Below the pieces are notes generated by a model, which had not been told where the DNA came from, did not search any database, and saw only the letters and a list, made by a program, of their open reading frames with translations. A DNA stretch of 64,000 bases from an uncultured Pelagibacteraceae bacterium (GTDB taxonomy: Bacteria > Pseudomonadota > Alphaproteobacteria > Pelagibacterales > Pelagibacteraceae). Shown here piece after piece: positions 58,921-64,000 of the stretch (positions are counted from its first letter, which is position 1; every line of letters starts with the position of its first letter). The DNA is taken from the NCBI GenBank assembly GCA_902580505.1, contig CACHLB010000001.1, positions 117,324 through 181,323 of the forward strand. The letters run 5' to 3'. The translations under genes were made by a program, and so were the position numbers.

Positions 58921-59286
58921 TTATTTTTTTTCTTCCTTTTTACTTGCGATATCTGCTTTTAATTCGTGTGGCTCTAAAGGATCAAGGAAAGGATTTCGGT
59001 ATAATTTATCATGACTTTCAACTCCTATCTCTATTGTGCAATCTGTTTTTGCTTTAGCAACACATAAAATAATATATCCATCATTTATTTGTCTGTTATT
59101 TAAAGCAACTTGAGAACGTTGATCTACTTCTCCATTAATTAGTTTAGCTGCACATGTAATACATCCTCCATACTGACATCCGTAAGGAAGATCGACACCT
59201 TGATCTCTTAATTCATTTAATAAAGGTTTTTTTCCACTTACTTCAAATGCACTATTATTTCTGTTTGAGATTATAATCTTTGTCAT
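58921..59286 (-). CDS. Plant-type [2Fe-2S] ferredoxin
   Basis: PYGCQYGGCITCAAKLING (C-x4-C-x2-C) and a fourth Cys in IILCVAKAKTDC. Confidence 0.92.
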   Translation of the reverse strand: MTKIIISNRNNSAFEVSGKKPLLNELRDQGVDLPYGCQYGGCITCAAKLINGEVDQRSQVALNNRQINDGYIILCVAKAKTDCTIEIGVESHDKLYRNPFLDPLEPHELKADIASKKEEKK

Positions 59287-60635
59287 AGCCAGATATCACT
59301 TGTGCAATCTCCACCAGGATATCTACTTTCATGGCATCTACTAGGTCCATTTGGTTCTTTACCAAAATCAACTATAAAATCTTTATTAATTTTCATCCCA
59401 CCATTTTCAACATCACAATCAATCATAATCATTGCTCCACCCTGTTTTCTAATTTCAGGATAAAATTGATTATCCCAAGTAGAAAATAATGATGTTGTTA
59501 CATACATCCTTTTCCCATCTAAAGATAATTGATACATTTGAGGTCCACCAGCAATTTTAACACCATTTACTTCTGGAGCCTTTCCTAACAATCCACCCAT
59601 CCAAACTTGACCAGTTAATTTCGGTTTATGCGGATCGGAAATGTCGTATTGCCTCATATCTCCGTGAAGCCAATTATTTATATAGAGATATTTATCATCC
59701 ATAGAAACTAATAACGCTGACATAACTCCAGGTACAGGAATTGGCCAGTCAGGATGTGGTTCATTTTCAACATCAATTATTTTTTCCCATTCCCATTTTC
59801 CCTCTTTTGATTTCCAAAAATGAATTACATTTGCACTTAATGCTGCACCACAAAATCCATGACTACTATCAGGATTATGCATAAATTTTACTTCTAAAGG
59901 TATTAAACCGTCTTCACCTAAATACATCGTTTGAACTGGCTCTTTTTTTTTAAAATCCCAAACATGAAGTCTTCTTCCATATTTTAAATGACCAACTTCC
60001 TCTAAATCAAATCCAGGCATGAATGTATTAGGAGCAGCCCATTCAGAACTAACCATTACATTGTGTCTTGGTTGATACCAGAAGTCATAACTAAAAGGTA
60101 TGTCTCCCATTGAATTTTCCCATCTACCTACAATTTCAAAATCTTTATTTAAATGTAAATATCCTCCTGGAGCTTCTCCTCGAGCATCTCCAAGAAAAGA
60201 AATGATAATTTCAGAACCTAGGCAATGAACTGTATGCGGTCCTGATAAATTAGTTTTTTTCTTTATTTCAGATCCATCAACTACTTTATGTATTTTAGGA
60301 GCCCTAGGATCAGATGCAGTATCAACTACATAGATGTTATTTGATCTAACGCCTGGAACTAATAAATATTTTCTGCTCATGTTTGAGTCGCCATGACAAG
60401 ACGAGCATGCATTCCATCCCATGTGATGCAATTCATCGCCAATACCTGGCATTTCAAGTCTATGAATTACTTTAGAATATGTGGGGCTTTGAGGATCAAC
60501 ATCTACAGTCGCTAAGTAGTCTGGTTTTTGTATTCCTGTCCCTGTGTAGATAGCTATTGTATATAAAAGCTTTTCTTTTGGTGCTTTTATTGCTTCTGCA
60601 GGACTAGCATATCCAGGGCCACAGCATCCATCCAT
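59283..60635 (-). CDS. SBP56 family protein, probable methanethiol oxidase
   Basis: CCGPGYASPAEAI; DELHHMGWNACSSCHGD; YDFWYQPRHNVMVSSEWAAPN; RYPGGDCTSDIWL C-terminus as in SELENBP1. Confidence 0.93.
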   Translation of the reverse strand: MDGCCGPGYASPAEAIKAPKEKLLYTIAIYTGTGIQKPDYLATVDVDPQSPTYSKVIHRLEMPGIGDELHHMGWNACSSCHGDSNMSRKYLLVPGVRSNNIYVVDTASDPRAPKIHKVVDGSEIKKKTNLSGPHTVHCLGSEIIISFLGDARGEAPGGYLHLNKDFEIVGRWENSMGDIPFSYDFWYQPRHNVMVSSEWAAPNTFMPGFDLEEVGHLKYGRRLHVWDFKKKEPVQTMYLGEDGLIPLEVKFMHNPDSSHGFCGAALSANVIHFWKSKEGKWEWEKIIDVENEPHPDWPIPVPGVMSALLVSMDDKYLYINNWLHGDMRQYDISDPHKPKLTGQVWMGGLLGKAPEVNGVKIAGGPQMYQLSLDGKRMYVTTSLFSTWDNQFYPEIRKQGGAMIMIDCDVENGGMKINKDFIVDFGKEPNGPSRCHESRYPGGDCTSDIWL

Positions 60636-60695
60636 GATTGATTTTCTCCTTTGATTATAACTTAATCTTTTTTTTAAGTGACTTCAACTTAATGG

Positions 60696-61469
60696 TTATT
60701 TGTTTTTCCAACTTGGATTTCTTTTTTCAATAAATGCACTTATCCCCTCTTTGGCATCATAAGATGACATATTAAGTGTCATCATCTTACTTGTATAATC
60801 ATAAGCTTTACCTAATGGCATTTCTAATTGTTTATAAAAACCTTTTTTACCTATTTTGATTGTTAAATTTGATTTTGAAGATATTTTTTTTGCAATATCT
60901 AAAACTTTTTTATTCAAAGTTTTTGGACTGTAATGATCATTTATCAAACCTATTTCCTTTGCGTATTTTGCACTAATTGGATCACCAGTTAGGAGCATTT
61001 CCATCATTCTTTTTCTGCTAATTTTTCGGCTGACAGCTACCATTGGTGTACTACAAAATAATCCAATTTTTACTCCAGGTGTAGCAAACGTTGCTGAGTT
61101 CGTACTATATGCAAGATCGCAACTTGCTGCTAATTGACATCCAGCTGCATAAGCGGCACCATGAACTTTTGCTATTACTGGTTTGTTTCCTTCAACAATT
61201 TGCATCATAAGTTTCGAACAAAGTTTAAAAAGTTTTAAATGGTTAGATCTATTTTTTATACCTCTCACTTCTTTTAAATTATGGCCTGCACTAAATCCTT
61301 TGCCAGCTCCCTCTAAAATAATGACCCTTGTTTCTTTATCATTATCTAATTTTTTAAATGCCTTTAATAAAGATGAAAGAGTTTTGTAAGATAAGGAATT
61401 ATAAGTTTTTGGATCATTAATTAAAACTCTTTTAACTCCTTTTGAAACTTTATTTATTATTACAGTCAT
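60696..61469 (-). CDS. Enoyl-CoA hydratase/isomerase family protein
   Basis: AGKGFSAGHNLKEV; AKVHGAAYAAGCQLAASCDLAY. Confidence 0.92.
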   Translation of the reverse strand: MTVIINKVSKGVKRVLINDPKTYNSLSYKTLSSLLKAFKKLDNDKETRVIILEGAGKGFSAGHNLKEVRGIKNRSNHLKLFKLCSKLMMQIVEGNKPVIAKVHGAAYAAGCQLAASCDLAYSTNSATFATPGVKIGLFCSTPMVAVSRKISRKRMMEMLLTGDPISAKYAKEIGLINDHYSPKTLNKKVLDIAKKISSKSNLTIKIGKKGFYKQLEMPLGKAYDYTSKMMTLNMSSYDAKEGISAFIEKRNPSWKNK

Positions 61470-61844
61470 TTATTTTAATTTACCTTCTTCTCTCATCTTA
61501 GCTCTAATTTTTGTTGCAGAAATTTTCTGAATTTCTTCAGGCAATACTATTTCTTCAATTTTATATCCAACACCTCTTCCATAACAAATATTTGTAATAT
61601 TAGGGACAAGCATAATTTTGAATCTACCCTCAAACTCTGGATTAAGTTTTTCCTCAATATTTTTTTTGACAGTTTCGAAATCAAATGGGTTATCATCAAC
61701 TCCTTGTACATCTCTAATTTGAATACATACTTGTCCTGTTTTTTTTATAATTTCTTTAAATAGAGTATAATGACCATCGTGAAACGGTTGCCATCTTCCT
61801 AACATTTGAGCTGTTGGTTTTTTATTATCCCATTGATAAGTCAT
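61470..61844 (-). CDS. Small nucleotidylyltransferase (cytidylyl/adenylyltransferase-like)
   Basis: MLGRWQPFHDGHYTLF (HxGH) and ISATKIRAKM (ISxTxxR). Confidence 0.8.
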   Translation of the reverse strand: MTYQWDNKKPTAQMLGRWQPFHDGHYTLFKEIIKKTGQVCIQIRDVQGVDDNPFDFETVKKNIEEKLNPEFEGRFKIMLVPNITNICYGRGVGYKIEEIVLPEEIQKISATKIRAKMREEGKLK

Positions 61845-62251
61845 TTTTTTATCTCCTCTAAAATTTTTGGTGCCCAAGACTTAGCATCTTGTGTGGTAAC
61901 ATGAAAATCATATTTTTCTGGCTTAACAAACATTTGGTTTGTATCTTCAAACCTACCCTTTTTTATTGTATCTACCCAGATTATATAATCAGCAGGAAAT
62001 AAGCTTCTTGCCTTTGGAGTTGGACAAATAAAATCTGCAACAACAAAGTTTCCTTCCTCTTTTAATTTTAAAGCAAAATCAGCCATTCTGTTAGCTTGTC
62101 TAGATCTGCCCTCTTCTGAAAAATCCCAATCGTTTGCAGCTTTTCTTACTTCATCTGCATTTAATCTTTTAGCATTTAATAATGGAGCTAGTTCGTTTGC
62201 TAATGTAGTTTTTCCAGCACCTGGGAGTCCCATGATTAATATAATTTTCAT
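61841..62251 (-). CDS. APS-kinase-like P-loop kinase
   Basis: ILIMGLPGAGKTTLANELAPLLNAKRLNADEVRK Walker A and APS kinase-type layout; 4-bp overlap with the downstream gene. Confidence 0.8.
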   Translation of the reverse strand: MKIILIMGLPGAGKTTLANELAPLLNAKRLNADEVRKAANDWDFSEEGRSRQANRMADFALKLKEEGNFVVADFICPTPKARSLFPADYIIWVDTIKKGRFEDTNQMFVKPEKYDFHVTTQDAKSWAPKILEEIKK

Positions 62252-62266
62252 TTTTAGGTTTTAACT

Positions 62267-63442
62267 TTAAATTAAATTACCAGCAACCCACTTATGAAAG
62301 TGATGAGTTGGATTGTCCATCTTTGGAGAAAAATTACCACCATTATAAGCTGGAGAGTTTCTGCCTATTTGCATACTTTGAATTATATCTACATCTTCTT
62401 TTTGAATATCTTTCCATTGTTTGTGATTTTTTTGTCTTAAAGTTTTATACTTTGTTGAAGTTGCCGCTTCATCTCCTACATAATAAATTTCCATATGTTC
62501 TATTGTAAACTCATGATTCATTGGCTCTAACCAATAAGCATAATAATGATCTTTGTGAATTCCTAACATTACATTTGGAAATAGTGCTACGTACTCAGCT
62601 ATATTTTCTTTATCTTTTGGCCAGTTAGGAAAACAAGGAAACTTTTCTTCTCCTTCAAACCTTGGATTGTAAACAACTGTTCCTTGTCCAGCGAAACGAT
62701 TTGGAAGGCCTTGAATATGATAGTGATCCTCTAATTTGGAATAAGAATTTAATCCTGGATGAACCCAAGGCAAATGATAGCTCTCACAATAATTTTCAAT
62801 TGCAAATTTCCAATTACATTTTGCATCTAATTTAAAATAACCATAGTCATTTGCATGATAAATTAATTCTCTATCTTTCAATGGCCAAAATTTTTCCCAT
62901 CTTTCACTTAAAGGGCTGATGTAATCCTCAAATGACATTTCATTGTTATTGATATTAATCATAATCAAATCCAACCAAATATATGATCTTATCTCTTTTA
63001 AATTACTTTTTGATTTATCAAATTCAGGTGTTTGATGAGTATTCATGCCTCCTATATGGGGTGTAGCAACTAATTTTCCTTCTAAATCATATGACCATGA
63101 GTGATATAAGCACCTAATAACATTTCTAATTTTGCCAGCTTCTCTAACTAATTTAACTCCTCTATGACTACAAATATTATGAAAAACTTTGATTTCTTTA
63201 TTTTTTGTTCTAACAATAAGTAAGGGTATTCCAAGTAAATCAATTGGTTTCACATCACCTTCATCTGGAATAGAACTTCCAACTCCAATTACGATCCACT
63301 TATCTTCAAATAATTTTTTTCTTTCAATTAAAGTGTATTCTTTACTGATGTAACATTCATTTGGTAAACCATGAGCTTCACTAATTGGTTTCGATACAAT
63401 ATCTAACTTTTGTTTATCTATAATATTGTAAATTTCTGACAT
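62267..63442 (-). CDS. Rieske [2Fe-2S] ring-hydroxylating-type oxygenase alpha subunit
   Basis: CSHRG...CLYHSWSYDLEG Rieske motif; NWKFAIENYCESYHLPWVHPG catalytic-domain motif. Confidence 0.93.
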   Translation of the reverse strand: MSEIYNIIDKQKLDIVSKPISEAHGLPNECYISKEYTLIERKKLFEDKWIVIGVGSSIPDEGDVKPIDLLGIPLLIVRTKNKEIKVFHNICSHRGVKLVREAGKIRNVIRCLYHSWSYDLEGKLVATPHIGGMNTHQTPEFDKSKSNLKEIRSYIWLDLIMININNNEMSFEDYISPLSERWEKFWPLKDRELIYHANDYGYFKLDAKCNWKFAIENYCESYHLPWVHPGLNSYSKLEDHYHIQGLPNRFAGQGTVVYNPRFEGEEKFPCFPNWPKDKENIAEYVALFPNVMLGIHKDHYYAYWLEPMNHEFTIEHMEIYYVGDEAATSTKYKTLRQKNHKQWKDIQKEDVDIIQSMQIGRNSPAYNGGNFSPKMDNPTHHFHKWVAGNLI

Positions 63443-63445
63443 GGT

Positions 63446-64000
63446 TTATTTTATCACTTGATATAACCCTAACCAAGCATTTACATCTTTGCTTGCAATG
63501 TAATCTGATTTAAAAAATTTTATTTCTTTCCATTTATTTTGCTCTTTAAGTTGTTCTATTTTTTTATCAAAACCATATTCTTCATGTATTCCCTCATTAA
63601 TAGTAAAACAGATAAATCCATCATTCTTTGTAATCCTGATAAATTCCTCCAAAGCTGGTGGCTTTACATGTCCAAAAGTAAATGTACCAACACACATAAC
63701 AGAGTCATATTCATCATCTTTTTTATTAATGGGTTTATTCAAGTCTACTTGTTCAAGTTCTTCATAAAGGTCATTTGGTACTAATTCTAATAACTTTTTT
63801 GAAAGATCGGCCCCATGAAAATTTTTAAATCCATATTTTTTTAATTCAACACCCACCAATCCAGTTCCACAACCAGCATCATAAATTTTTGCATCTTTGT
63901 TTTTTTGGAATTCTGAAAATACTTTTGTTGTTTCTTTTGGACCCGTGTAATTCCAATCGTCCATATCCTTGTCATATTTATTACCATCTCCCCATTCATC
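63446..64000 (-). CDS. Class I SAM-dependent methyltransferase (5' end truncated by window edge)
   Basis: IYDAGCGTGLVGVELKKYGFKNFHGADLS; reading frame stays open through 64000 (DEWGDGNKYDKDM). Confidence 0.88.
   Translation of the reverse strand, partial: DEWGDGNKYDKDMDDWNYTGPKETTKVFSEFQKNKDAKIYDAGCGTGLVGVELKKYGFKNFHGADLSKKLLELVPNDLYEELEQVDLNKPINKKDDEYDSVMCVGTFTFGHVKPPALEEFIRITKNDGFICFTINEGIHEEYGFDKKIEQLKEQNKWKEIKFFKSDYIASKDVNAWLGLYQVIK

Noticed and set aside
61841-62251. APS-kinase-like gene as evidence for assimilatory sulfate reduction
   Set aside because: No ATP sulfurylase, PAPS reductase or sulfite reductase is in the window and the partner is a short HxGH nucleotidylyltransferase.
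1-64000. CRISPR arrays, prophage, transposons, toxin-antitoxin or restriction systems
   Set aside because: No spaced direct repeats, transposase, integrase, phage structural or nuclease/methylase defence genes recognised in the ORF translations.

Overview
The window is an AT-rich, densely packed bacterial chromosome segment. Gene content (TRAP, TTT, PAAT and Fbp transporters, GcvT-domain dimethylglycine/sarcosine dehydrogenases, small intergenic gaps) suggests a SAR11/Pelagibacterales-like alphaproteobacterium; this assignment is an inference. I found no rRNA, CRISPR, prophage or IS element. There is one tRNA (anticodon CAT).

Main blocks:
- class I RNR nrdAB with a putative NrdR box pair
- malonyl-CoA decarboxylase / TRAP / class III CoA-transferase locus
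- tctCBA next to a membrane AbrB-family protein
- Anbu proteasome-like peptidase divergent from a circularly permuted ATP-grasp
- MtnP-MtnA-class II aldolase with a fused SpeD-SpeE and divergent apt
- dehalogenase-like hydrolase / TauD-like oxygenase / AEC transporter
- fbpABC with tandem Fur-like boxes and an unannotated small Cys-rich ORF
- a roughly 12.5 kb co-directional run at the right edge: methyltransferase, Rieske oxygenase, APS-kinase-like kinase, nucleotidylyltransferase, enoyl-CoA hydratase, SBP56/methanethiol oxidase, ferredoxin, two CoA-binding proteins, GcvT-domain dehydrogenase, EtfBA, ETF-QO

Best candidates for under-described biology are the right-edge cassette, the MTA salvage/spermidine cluster, the malonate-like locus, the reduced Anbu locus, and a GC-rich interleaved inverted repeat near 4.7 kb. 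All function calls come from reading motifs; no database search was run.
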